A stretch of 15,066 nt of DNA, from positions 7,157 to 22,222 of the forward strand of contig DQEK01000026.1 of the NCBI GenBank assembly GCA_003533545.1. The letters run 5' to 3'. Shown piece by piece: positions 7,554 through 15,066 of this stretch (positions are counted from its first letter, which is position 1; every line of letters begins with the position of its first letter). This DNA comes from Acidobacteriota bacterium. GTDB lineage: Bacteria; Acidobacteriota; Vicinamibacteria; Vicinamibacterales; UBA8438. Both the position numbers and the translations under genes were made by a program. Below the pieces are notes generated by a model that was not told where the DNA came from, did no database searches, and saw nothing but the letters and a program-made list of their open reading frames with translations.

Positions 7554-8426
7554 CTACAACGGTAAAAAGAACTTCCAGCCCTCGTCCAACCGTTGCTGGG
7601 TGCGCGCGCGCCCGTCTCCGGCTCCACAGATAACCCGTGTCTGGGCTTGGCAGGCCTCCAGCACCCGCCGGTACATCTCGTCCACCTCGGGATGATTACG
7701 TCCAGATGGATTCGGTCCGAGTCCGAGGTCCATCGCCATGTCCCCAGGAATTACCATGATGGCGCTCACCGGCGTCTGGAGAATTTCGTGAATGTTGTCC
7801 ACCGCCTCACGCGACTCAATCATAGCCACGGCGAACAATTCACCCTCCGGATTAAGCGGCCACACATCGGCACGCCGCGCATACTCAGCGCTATTGAGAC
7901 CCCAAAGACGAGTCGCTCCCCCAGGACCCCAGCCACGCTCACCTCTCGGTGCCGGGTAGGGGGTATCTCGAAAGGGCGGATACCGCATCGCGCGGATGAA
8001 TCGCACCGCCTCTTCGGCGCGATCGACGTGGGGCAGAATGATTCCCATCGCACCAAGGTCAAGTGCCTGCTTAATAGCCCACTTGAAATCCTCGTCGCCA
8101 TCCTGAGGAATCCGGACCAGTGGTGCCAGACTCAGCCGGCCGTCAGCATCTCGCTCTTGGTCCATCTCGGCCAACACCTCACGCACGAGAGCCCCAGAGA
8201 ATGGTGAATGTTCCATGTCAACAAAACGCCAGTGCTGGTTGGCCACGGCCGGATCACCAGCCTCGAGCGCCTCAATCACCTTATTGAGACGGGTGGCCTC
8301 CTGTGCCTGCGCTGCAGGGACCCCGGGAGTCAGCCCCAGGACCACCAACCCCAATGCCAGCGCGACCGTGAACCCAATAGGTCGCGCACAGACCAACGAA
8401 CGGCGTGTCGAACATGTCGAATGCAT
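7554..8426 (-). CDS. HpcH/HpaI aldolase family protein with a signal peptide
   Basis: A 290-residue class II (metal-dependent) aldolase-fold protein. Family enzymes split or form 2-keto-3-hydroxy acids, giving pyruvate or oxaloacetate. The active-site set is present: Glu72-His73 (D-M-E-H), Arg105 (P-L-V-R-I-P), D-L-G-A-M-G-I-I-L-P at 123-132, the metal-binding Glu204 (A-M-I-E-S) and Asp229 (I-P-G-D-M). Family members are normally about 250 residues and cytoplasmic. Here a 42-residue extension adds arginines (8-9, 15) and a hydrophobic stretch (18-33) ending P-A-A-Q-A-Q, a convincing Sec signal. AGGGGA lies four bases before the ATG at 8426. The C-terminus is short, ending W-K-F-F-L-P-L. It is first in the minus-strand run of three, 117 bp ahead of the glycosidase gene. 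The fold and active site are secure; the substrate and the reason for export are unknown. Confidence 0.88.
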   Translation of the reverse strand: MHSTCSTRRSLVCARPIGFTVALALGLVVLGLTPGVPAAQAQEATRLNKVIEALEAGDPAVANQHWRFVDMEHSPFSGALVREVLAEMDQERDADGRLSLAPLVRIPQDGDEDFKWAIKQALDLGAMGIILPHVDRAEEAVRFIRAMRYPPFRDTPYPAPRGERGWGPGGATRLWGLNSAEYARRADVWPLNPEGELFAVAMIESREAVDNIHEILQTPVSAIMVIPGDMAMDLGLGPNPSGRNHPEVDEMYRRVLEACQAQTRVICGAGDGRARTQQRLDEGWKFFLPL

Positions 8427-8567
8427 GGCTTCCCCTAGCTAGTTACAGTTTCGCAGTCAATTTCGTGCTGACACCGTAATGATAGACGACTCGGCTAGAT
8501 TCCTCCCCAGAGAAGCGCCCGCCCGGCTACAATGTAACGGTATCGTTTCATTTTTGTAGCCTAGAGT
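8427..8567. promoter_or_regulatory. Divergent intergenic region of the aldolase and ankyrin operons
   Basis: This 141-bp gap is the largest between genes in the window and must hold the promoters for both directions. It is more AT-rich than its flanks. On the plus strand TACAAT at 8528-8533 resembles a -10 box, but no matching -35 is seen. On the minus strand a TTGACT (complement of 8457-8462 area) has no well-spaced -10. Promoters are therefore inferred from layout, not read from the bases. Confidence 0.4.
8525..8561 (+). promoter_or_regulatory. Imperfect inverted repeat just upstream of the ankyrin operon
   Basis: GGCTACAA (8525-8532) is the exact reverse complement of TTGTAGCC (8554-8561). 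Inside it TGTAACG (8533-8539) pairs with CGTTTCA (8544-8550) with one mismatch, leaving loop GTAT and a three-base TTT bulge at 8551-8553. The whole is a 15-bp arm around a central GTAT. It overlaps the TACAAT -10-like sequence and ends 6 bp before the GTG start. It could be an operator or an mRNA hairpin that controls translation. Confidence 0.5.
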
Positions 8568-10010
8568 GTGACGACTCAAATGCCCCCCACGCTCCCCAGC
8601 GCCCGGCGACGGTTGCTGACTGCGTGGCACTGCGTGCTCGCCACCACGGCCCTCGGCGCGACTGGCGCCGACACCCCGCTGGCCGATGCCGCCAAGCAGC
8701 AAGACTGGGACCGCGTACAGACACTCGTCGCACAGGGTACCGACGTCGAATCGTCGCAGCCGGACGGAGCCACGGCTCTGCACTGGGCGGCCTACTGGAA
8801 CAACGACGAAGCTTTGGGCTTACTGATCGACGCCGGCGCGAATGTGAACGCCGCCAACGACTACGGCGCGACACCGCTGTGGACCGCCTGTGCCAACCGA
8901 CATGGCCGCGCCGTCGACTGGCTACTTGATGCCGACGCCGATCCGAATCGCGGTCTTCGCTCCGGCGAGACCCCGCTGATGCGCTGTGCGCACACCGGTG
9001 ACCCCATCGCCATTCGGTCGCTCATCGGCCACGGAGCCAACATCGACGCCACCGAGCCTGAGCGAGGGCAAACCGCCCTGATGCGCGCGGCCGCCAACCA
9101 ACACCCTGATGTCACGCAGGCGCTGCTCGAGGCGGGCGCCGACGTCAATGTGCGAACAAGCACGGTGCAGCAGTTACGAGGCACCGGAGAACGCAGCACG
9201 ACCAGCCCCCAGGGGGCTACCTACTTCAATGCCGGCGGCTTTACCGCGCTGTTATTCGCGGCGCGCCATGGTGACATCCACTCGGCCCGGTGGCTGCTCG
9301 AAGCGGGCGCCGACGTCAACGACACCGGTGCTGACGGTAATAGCGCCCTAGTGCTGGCCACCATGAGCGGGCACGAACGGCTCGCGCAGTATCTCCTTGA
9401 GCGCGGCGCTGATCCAGACGCCAGCGGCGCCGGCTACACAGCGCTCCACGCCGCGGTGCTCCGAGCACAACCGGACCTGATAACGTCACTCTTGGACCAC
9501 AGAGCCGACGTGAACGTTCCCTTGGCAAAGAGCACGCCGGTGCCCCGATGGACGTATCAGCATATCTTCGTTCGTCGCGAGACAGGGGCAACACCCCTGT
9601 TCTTGGCGGCGAAGTATCTCGAACCTACACTCGTTCGCCTGCTCGCCGACGCAGGTGGAGATATCCTGTTACCTCTGGACGACGGCACGACCGCGTTGAT
9701 GGCTGCCGTCGGGCTCGGCTCAAGCCGAAGCACCACGCGCCGCAACCGGCTCATCGCGCCGGAACTCGTCGCGGCCGAATGGGACAATGGGGCGCAAGTG
9801 CTAGCCACCGTTCAGGCAGTCCTTGACGCCGGGGCAAAAGTTACATTGGATGCCGTCGGGCGTTCCGGCAACACAGCTCTGCATACAGCGGCAAGGAACC
9901 GATTCTCTGCGGCGGCCGATCTACTCCTGGCAAGTGGCGCAAATGCCGACATCCGGAACGAAAATGGCACGACAGCCCGCGAATTGGTCGATCGACTAAA
10001 ACCGAACTAA
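8568..10010 (+). CDS. Exported ankyrin-repeat protein, first gene of a DUF1592/DUF1552 operon
   Basis: A 480-residue protein from GTG 8568 (an ATG at 8580, codon 5, is an equal candidate; neither has a clear ribosome site). Residues about 12-34 form a signal peptide: R13-R15, then a hydrophobic core ending A-T-G-A. The rest is an ankyrin solenoid of about ten repeats with the G-x-T-A/P-L-x-x-A-A...L-L-x-x-G-A-D/N-V-N pattern, near 36-66, 67-99, 100-132, 133-166, 167-195, 223-255, 256-288, 289-316, 338-370 and 434-466. Three linkers break the series: 196-222, 317-337 and 381-408. Ankyrins bind proteins, so here the protein probably acts in the periplasm as a partner or chaperone for the products of the next two genes. 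The stop TAA (8 bases into the next junction) overlaps the following ATG as TAATG, so translation is coupled. Confidence 0.9.
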   Translation: MTTQMPPTLPSARRRLLTAWHCVLATTALGATGADTPLADAAKQQDWDRVQTLVAQGTDVESSQPDGATALHWAAYWNNDEALGLLIDAGANVNAANDYGATPLWTACANRHGRAVDWLLDADADPNRGLRSGETPLMRCAHTGDPIAIRSLIGHGANIDATEPERGQTALMRAAANQHPDVTQALLEAGADVNVRTSTVQQLRGTGERSTTSPQGATYFNAGGFTALLFAARHGDIHSARWLLEAGADVNDTGADGNSALVLATMSGHERLAQYLLERGADPDASGAGYTALHAAVLRAQPDLITSLLDHRADVNVPLAKSTPVPRWTYQHIFVRRETGATPLFLAAKYLEPTLVRLLADAGGDILLPLDDGTTALMAAVGLGSSRSTTRRNRLIAPELVAAEWDNGAQVLATVQAVLDAGAKVTLDAVGRSGNTALHTAARNRFSAAADLLLASGANADIRNENGTTARELVDRLKPN

Positions 10011-12526
10011 TGACAATTTCCCACCAAGCGTCGTCGCTTACGGTCCGGAGCGCGGTCGGCGTCGCCGCGGTGGCAGCGCTCACCGTGATCGGCCAGAGCC
10101 ATCTTCGAGCGGAGCAGACTCCTGTCGAGCCGGCCGGTAGCGTCGAAACGATGGCGGTCTCGACCGCGCGGGCCATGCTCGACCGCTATTGCGTGACCTG
10201 CCACAACGAACGCACCCGGACTGCTGGTCTCACGCTCGACACGTTGAACATCGGCAGAGTCGGTGAAGCTCCGAGCACCTGGGAACACGTGATACGCCGA
10301 CTAACGGCCAACGCGATGCCCCCTGCCGGACGCCCGCGACCGGACGCCGCGACCATTCAGGCCTTCGTCGCCTGGCTTGAAGGCGAGCTTGACACTGTCG
10401 GACTCGCTCAACCCGATCCGGGGCGGCCTGTTATTCACCGACTGAACCGGGTCGAGTATGGAAACGCCGTCCGGGACCTGTTCGACATTCAGATCGACGT
10501 GAATACTCTCTTGCCAGCTGACGACGAAGAGCACGGTTTCGACAACATCGCCGATGTGCTTTCGATGTCTCCCACGCTGTTTGAGCGGTACTTAGCGTCA
10601 GCACAGCGCATTAGTCGGTTAGCCGTCGGCTATCAAGGGCTGCGGCCGGTAGCCGAGACCTACGCAGTGCACGGCGCGCTGGACCAGAACGAAGCCACCA
10701 GCCTCGATTTACCCTTGGGGTCCCGAGGGGGGGTCGCCATTGAACACCATTTCCCAGTCGACGGAGAGTACCTAATCCGCGTCACCCTGCGAAAACAGGA
10801 ATATGGCTATGCACGCGGAATGGGGCGACCCCATGAGCTCGACCTGCGACTCGACGGCGCACGGTTGACCAGCTTCACGGTGGGCCGCGCGTGGGAACAC
10901 GGACAGCTACCACCCATGGGGTACGCCGGTAAATTCGAACAGGTCTACGATGGGAACTCATTCCCCGAGTGGGAGCGTTACGCGCTCAACGCCGACCGCG
11001 GATTGGAGATTCGAGCGACCGTAACCGGCGGCCGCCACCAGGTTGGCGTCGCCTTCGACCGCCGGTCGGCTGTACCCGAGGGCATCCTTCCCTTGCCCGT
11101 GGACCGTTCCTCATACTCCTATGGGCAAGACGAAATGCAGGACGGCAATCCCGCCGTGTCGGGCATCGAAATCATCGGTCCCTACGAGGCTCGTGGCGCC
11201 ACGGCACTGCCAAGCCGAAGCAGGTTGTTTGTGTGTCAGCCGGCCGAACCCGCTGGCGAGCGTGTGTGTGCCGGCGAAATTCTTTCTACCCTTGCCAGAC
11301 GTGCCTACCGGCGTCCAACGGTGGCAGCAGACATCGAGACGCTTTTGAACTTCTACGACGAAGGCCGATCAGGCGGAAACTTCGACAGCGGCATCCAAGT
11401 CGCGATTGAGCGACTCCTCGTCGACCCCGAGTTTCTTTTCCGCATCGAGAACGACCCCGACGGCTTGGGTCCAGGCGTAACGTACCGAATTAGCGATCTC
11501 GAATTGGCGTCCCGTCTCTCGTTTTTTCTTTGGAGCAGCATCCCAGACGACGAACTCCTGGCGCTGGCCGAGCGTAACCGACTTAGCGACGCGACGATAC
11601 TCGACCAGCAGGTGCAGCGCCTGCTCGAAGACCCGCGCTCGCGTGCGCTGACCGAAAACTTTGGTGGCCAGTGGCTCCAACTCCGGAAACTGCGCAACGC
11701 GGTGCCAGACACGGCCACCTACACCGCGTTTGACGAAAATCTCCGGGAAGCGATGCGACGGGAAACCGAACTGTTCCTCGACGCAGAACTCCGGGCGGAC
11801 CATCCGCTAGTTAACCTGCTTCGAGCGGACTACACGTTCGCCAACGACCGGCTCGCCAGGCACTACGGCATTCCGAACATCTACGGTCCACATTTCCGAC
11901 GCGTGAGCTATCCCGACAACACCCGCGGCGGATTACTCGGTCACGCAAGCATTCTCACCGTCACCTCTTACGCGAACCGTAGCTCGCCAGTGGTCCGCGG
12001 TAAATGGCTGCTTGAGAACATTCTGGGCACTCCTCCCCCACCTCCGCCGCCGGACGTGCCGAGCCTGCCCAGCGCCCGGGAGAACGGCGTGGCAGAAACG
12101 ATGCGTGAACGACTGGCCCGGCATCGCACCAACGCCGTCTGCGCGAGCTGCCACAACACCATCGACCCCCTTGGCTTCGCGCTCGAATCGTACGATGCCA
12201 TCGGTAGGTTCCGAACTACCGACGGCGGTGGCACCCCATTCGACACCGCCATCCCAATAGATCCATCGGGTACGCTTGTCGACGGCACCGAGGTACGCGG
12301 CCTCAGCGGGCTCCGCGACGTTGTGCTAAACCGGCAGGCTCAGTTCGTCCAGACAATTGCCGAAAAGCTGCTCACATACGCTCTCGGTCGCACGCTCGAT
12401 AGTTCTGACATGCCTATGATTCGTCAAATCGTTCGAAAGACGCCGCCTGATGCTCTCACGTGGTCATCACTCATTTCGGGTATCGTCAAGAGCCCCCCGT
12501 TTTTGATGCGAAGGTCGGAATCATGA
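10010..12526 (+). CDS. DUF1592-family heme-binding protein (DUF1587/1595/1592/1588/1585)
   Basis: An 838-residue exported protein with the usual planctomycete/acidobacterial domain chain. A signal peptide covers about 1-34. A cytochrome-like segment follows with heme motif C61-V-T-C64-H65 and probable axial Met103 in N-A-M-P-P. DUF1587 is near 143-205 (H-R-L-N-R-V-E-Y...D-L-F), a beta-rich stretch at 220-400 looks like a carbohydrate-binding module, DUF1595 is near 424-482, DUF1592 near 492-625 and DUF1588 near 635-735, which holds a second heme-type motif C711-A-S-C714-H715. DUF1585 closes the protein near 760-835. Seven prolines in a row (675-681) precede the DUF1588 tail, as is common in this family. 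The molecular function is unknown; the hemes point to electron transfer or oxidation in the periplasm. It lacks its own ribosome site and depends on coupling to the ankyrin gene. Confidence 0.93.
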   Translation: MTISHQASSLTVRSAVGVAAVAALTVIGQSHLRAEQTPVEPAGSVETMAVSTARAMLDRYCVTCHNERTRTAGLTLDTLNIGRVGEAPSTWEHVIRRLTANAMPPAGRPRPDAATIQAFVAWLEGELDTVGLAQPDPGRPVIHRLNRVEYGNAVRDLFDIQIDVNTLLPADDEEHGFDNIADVLSMSPTLFERYLASAQRISRLAVGYQGLRPVAETYAVHGALDQNEATSLDLPLGSRGGVAIEHHFPVDGEYLIRVTLRKQEYGYARGMGRPHELDLRLDGARLTSFTVGRAWEHGQLPPMGYAGKFEQVYDGNSFPEWERYALNADRGLEIRATVTGGRHQVGVAFDRRSAVPEGILPLPVDRSSYSYGQDEMQDGNPAVSGIEIIGPYEARGATALPSRSRLFVCQPAEPAGERVCAGEILSTLARRAYRRPTVAADIETLLNFYDEGRSGGNFDSGIQVAIERLLVDPEFLFRIENDPDGLGPGVTYRISDLELASRLSFFLWSSIPDDELLALAERNRLSDATILDQQVQRLLEDPRSRALTENFGGQWLQLRKLRNAVPDTATYTAFDENLREAMRRETELFLDAELRADHPLVNLLRADYTFANDRLARHYGIPNIYGPHFRRVSYPDNTRGGLLGHASILTVTSYANRSSPVVRGKWLLENILGTPPPPPPPDVPSLPSARENGVAETMRERLARHRTNAVCASCHNTIDPLGFALESYDAIGRFRTTDGGGTPFDTAIPIDPSGTLVDGTEVRGLSGLRDVVLNRQAQFVQTIAEKLLTYALGRTLDSSDMPMIRQIVRKTPPDALTWSSLISGIVKSPPFLMRRSES

Positions 12527-13887
12527 TCATTCCCAAACCAGCGATCTCACGACGGACCCTGCTGCGTGGCGTCGGCGCCACACTGGCGCTGCCACTGCTC
12601 GAGCGGATGACCCCCACGACTGCGCTAGCACGCGCGGCGACCGCGCCGGTTGTTCGGTTCTGCACTGTCTATGTGCCGAACGGTATCGTCATGGAGCGGT
12701 GGACACCGACCGCGGAGGGCGCGGACTTCGCGTTCACGCCGACTCTTCGACCGCTGGAACCATTCCGCGACCACCTATTGATCCTTAGCGGCCTAGACAA
12801 CACCGGGGCACGATCGCGCTCGGGTGCGTCTGGTGCGCACGCCAAACCGGCCGGGGCATTCATGACCGGTATCGAACCACTACCGACCACGGGTAGTTCG
12901 AGCCTGGCCCTCGGCATCTCCATGGACCAAATTATTGCCAACAGCCTCGGACAAGAGACTCCACTCCCGTCGCTTGAACTCGGCCTCGAGGGTGCTGATA
13001 CCGTGAACGGCGTTGGTACTTGCGACGTCGGGTTCAGCTGCGCTTATCAAAATCGACTTGCCTGGAGTGGTCCTTCGACGCCACTCCCGATCGAAACCAA
13101 TCCGCGAGTGGTTTTTGACCGACTGTTCGGCAGCGTTGACAGTACCGATCCACAGGCACGACGGGCCCGGCTGGAGCGCCAAGGCAGCATCATCGACTCT
13201 GTGCTTGAAAAGGTGGGCCGTCTGCAAGGCGGTCTTGGACGACGCGACCGAGCTAAACTCGATGAGTATCTAACCGCGGTCCGAGAAATTGAACGCCGTA
13301 TCCAGAACGCTGAGGCACAAGGACGCGAACTCCCGCTGGTCGAGTCCCCCGCAGGTATTCCGGTCAGCTACGACGACCACGCGCGGTTGATGTTCGACAT
13401 GCAGGCGCTCGCACTGCAAACCGACACCACCCGGGTCATCACTTTTCAGATTGGCCGAGAGCAAAGCGGCGCCACCTACCCGCAAATTGGGGTCTCCGAC
13501 TCACATCACCCCATCTCGCATCACGGTGGCGACAAGAACAAGATTGCCAGCTTGGCAAAGATCAACGCCTACCACACGACCCTGTTTAGCTATTTTCTCG
13601 AAAAACTCGCGACGACCAGCGACGGTGACGCCACTCTGCTCGACAACGTCATCACCCTCTACGGCAGCGCCATCAGCGAAGGGAACAGCCACGACATCCG
13701 GAACCTACCAATCATTCTGGTTGGCGGCGGAGCGGGACGAGTCAAGGGAGGACGTCACGTCAAGTATCCAGACCAAACGCAGCAGCTGACTAACCTGCAA
13801 CTCACCCTACTCAACAAGCTCGGGATTCCCACCGAGACGTTTGGTGACAGCACCGGTGAACAGCTGCAGGAACTCTCCGAGGTCTAG
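12523..13887 (+). CDS. DUF1552 family protein with Tat signal
   Basis: A 454-residue protein, the regular partner of DUF1592 proteins. The start is the ATG at 12523, which overlaps the upstream TGA as ATGA and has AAGG at 12511-12514; the open frame from 12460 would duplicate coding sequence of the previous gene. It opens with a twin-arginine signal: S9-R10-R11-T-L-L, then hydrophobic residues 16-27 and cleavage near A-L-A-R-A (35-39), so it is exported already folded, perhaps with a cofactor. Landmarks include H106-A-K-P-A-G-A-F-M-T-G (106-116), a helical section about 215-265, T-F-Q-I-G-R-E-Q-S-G (307-316), the His cluster S-D-S-H-H-P-I-S-H-H-G-G (325-336) and G-N-S-H-D (387-391). The His/Asp clusters resemble DUF1501 and alkaline-phosphatase-fold proteins, suggesting a metal site, which is inference. 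Function is unknown. Confidence 0.93.
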   Translation: MIIPKPAISRRTLLRGVGATLALPLLERMTPTTALARAATAPVVRFCTVYVPNGIVMERWTPTAEGADFAFTPTLRPLEPFRDHLLILSGLDNTGARSRSGASGAHAKPAGAFMTGIEPLPTTGSSSLALGISMDQIIANSLGQETPLPSLELGLEGADTVNGVGTCDVGFSCAYQNRLAWSGPSTPLPIETNPRVVFDRLFGSVDSTDPQARRARLERQGSIIDSVLEKVGRLQGGLGRRDRAKLDEYLTAVREIERRIQNAEAQGRELPLVESPAGIPVSYDDHARLMFDMQALALQTDTTRVITFQIGREQSGATYPQIGVSDSHHPISHHGGDKNKIASLAKINAYHTTLFSYFLEKLATTSDGDATLLDNVITLYGSAISEGNSHDIRNLPIILVGGGAGRVKGGRHVKYPDQTQQLTNLQLTLLNKLGIPTETFGDSTGEQLQELSEV

Positions 13888-13959
13888 AGCTCGATAGCGC
13901 CAGGGTCCACATCAGAACGACGTCGAATCGCCTGTCTCGGAACGGCGTTGAGAACCAGG

Positions 13960-15066
13960 TCAGTGGATCAGTTGGGTATCTGGAAACTGCGCATACCAGC
14001 CGAACCAAAAAGCGCGCTGGGCCGGCACTCGGCCACGCTGAACGTTCGGCTCATCGTCTAGCACAAGCGCCTCTTCAGTAATACGCCACGACCTGCCCTC
14101 CCGGTCGATCACGTGTGCCTCGTCAAGATGACGTTCAAATCGCCGCCCCCCTGCGTCATACACCCGATTGCCCCCCTCGGGACTGGTAACAACAACCAGG
14201 GGTCTGCCGGAAAATGTCACCTCAAAGACTCGATTCCGCTGCAGAAATGACGCGGCGATGGCCAGTTGCCGCTCCACCTCTACCGGAGCCGAGTCGTCCG
14301 AACGCAGCACCAGCACTTCGGCCTTGTTCGGCAAGCGATCATCCCAACGAGCCACCTGAAACATGAGCGCGTCGCTGCCGAAATAGTCCCGGTAAGCCGC
14401 ACCCTCCGCGTAATTGCGTTCAAACCCCGTGTCCAGTGACAGAACCGTCGTCTCGGGATGCATTCGCTTCCACTCACCCCAAGTCGTGGTGACAACAGCA
14501 CGATGCGTCAACCTGACACCACTTCCGGCGAGTGCCCCGACCACGGGAGTGCCTTCGAACGTGTTCCACAGGCTGCTGGTCTCATGATCGAACATGAGCT
14601 TGTTCGAGCGGTATAAGAGACCGCTTGTTCCGAATGTATAACGACGCCCTTCGGCCATGCTGTCAAACGGAATTACCGTGCCACATAGCGTGCAATACAC
14701 GATGGTAAGTTCGGCACCACCCAGCTGGTCAAGTGCAAGTTCATGCCACGCGAGGATCCGTTTCGGATACGCGCGCGTCTCACTCCCGACGCTGAGACCA
14801 AAAACGATGTGGTGATCTTCAAGGTAGCCGACCTCTCCAGCCTTCAGGTGCGGTGGGTACTCAAGCGGAGGGATCCCATTGACCCCAACACCGCCCCACT
14901 CAACCTCGTCGAGGCGGATCAGCGACCTGACACCACGCGGAAAGAACACCGAAAAATCTGGATCGAGCCGGCTGTACCACTGCCCTTTGAAGAAACCGTA
15001 ATCGGGATGCGGCTCGTAGGGTTGCGACCAAATCCACTCCTTCCAACGCGCGAGGTCACCCCCGTA
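13960..15066 (-). CDS. DUF3179 domain protein, 5' end beyond the window
   Basis: At least 368 codons, stop TGA at 13960-13962. The frame stays open to the right edge without a start that can be trusted. A GTG at 14949 has no ribosome site, and the 39 codons beyond it read like protein (W-K-E-W-I-W, then D-Y-G-F-F-K-G-Q-W-Y), so the gene continues past 15066 and its signal peptide, if any, is not seen. The DUF3179 core is clear: E-T-R-A-Y-P, then Y-C-T-L-C-G at 14679-14698 (the two cysteines are the family's conserved pair, possibly a metal or heme-like site), S-G-L-L-Y-R-S-N, and S-S-L-W-N-T-F-E-G. The C-terminal part (D-R-E-G-R-S-W-R-I, A-F-W-F-G-W) completes the domain. The function of DUF3179 is unknown. 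It converges on the DUF1552 gene across a 72-bp gap with no evident terminator. Confidence 0.88.
   Translation of the reverse strand, partial: YGGDLARWKEWIWSQPYEPHPDYGFFKGQWYSRLDPDFSVFFPRGVRSLIRLDEVEWGGVGVNGIPPLEYPPHLKAGEVGYLEDHHIVFGLSVGSETRAYPKRILAWHELALDQLGGAELTIVYCTLCGTVIPFDSMAEGRRYTFGTSGLLYRSNKLMFDHETSSLWNTFEGTPVVGALAGSGVRLTHRAVVTTTWGEWKRMHPETTVLSLDTGFERNYAEGAAYRDYFGSDALMFQVARWDDRLPNKAEVLVLRSDDSAPVEVERQLAIAASFLQRNRVFEVTFSGRPLVVVTSPEGGNRVYDAGGRRFERHLDEAHVIDREGRSWRITEEALVLDDEPNVQRGRVPAQRAFWFGWYAQFPDTQLIH

Noticed and set aside
6984..7565. A 193-codon plus-strand frame opposite the glycosidase N-terminus
   Set aside because: It is rich in P, R and S with no domain, typical of an antisense shadow.
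7593..8207. A 204-codon plus-strand open frame opposite the aldolase gene
   Set aside because: The aldolase on the other strand has a full active site; the antisense product has no recognisable motif.
12032..12052. Run of seven proline codons as a possible novel stalling element
   Set aside because: A proline run at this place before the DUF1588 tail is a common trait of the family, so it is not specific to this gene.
12460..12522. Longer start for the DUF1552 protein
   Set aside because: It overlaps the DUF1592 gene by 67 bp and places residues ahead of the Tat motif; the ATGA junction at 12523 is the better start.

Overview
The window is GC-rich bacterial DNA with eleven protein genes packed end to end and no RNA gene, insertion sequence, CRISPR array or phage gene that I can see. 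The paired DUF1592 (heme-binding 'planctomycete-type') and DUF1552 genes behind an exported ankyrin protein, together with a quinoprotein dehydrogenase and several exported beta-propeller or hydrolase proteins, are the kind of gene content seen in environmental Acidobacteriota (Vicinamibacteria-like) and in Planctomycetes or Myxococcota. I lean to Acidobacteriota. That is an inference from gene content only, with no marker gene to confirm it.

Left part (1-4613): an exported Sel1-repeat protein (+) meets a lipoprotein with two tandem carboxymuconolactone-decarboxylase (CMD) domains (-), which is followed by an FkbM-family methyltransferase (-). Divergent from the methyltransferase is a complete secreted PQQ-dependent dehydrogenase (+), ending in a pair of hairpins in a convergent junction. 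Middle (4614-8426): three minus-strand genes read in the order HpaI-type aldolase, GH88/GH105-like glycosidase with an extra N-terminal domain, and a propeller protein resembling peptidyl-hydroxyglycine alpha-amidating lyase (PAL). All three begin with signal peptides. Right part (8427-13887): a 141-bp divergent intergenic region with a strong imperfect inverted repeat leads into an overlapping three-gene operon, ankyrin protein, DUF1592 protein, DUF1552 protein, coupled by TAATG and ATGA junctions. Last (13960-15066): a DUF3179 protein (-) that runs off the right edge and has no visible start.

The common thread is location. Nine of the eleven genes carry a recognisable Sec, Tat or lipoprotein signal; the methyltransferase does not, and the DUF3179 N-terminus is missing. 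Most of the enzymes here would therefore work in the periplasm or at the cell surface: a quinoprotein oxidising an alcohol or aldehyde, a heme protein of the DUF1592 type, a glycosidase, and an aldolase-fold protein that in other bacteria is cytoplasmic. The genes could form a periplasmic oxidation and scavenging set, but the sequence does not show a shared substrate. The observations most worth following up are the Asp-x-Asp (lanthanide-type) motif in the quinoprotein, the exported HpaI aldolase, the double-CMD lipoprotein, the glycosidase fusion, and the inverted repeat ahead of the ankyrin operon.

Several starts were corrected from the longest open frame using ribosome-binding sites and signal peptides: 148, 2638, 5645, 7436 and 12523.
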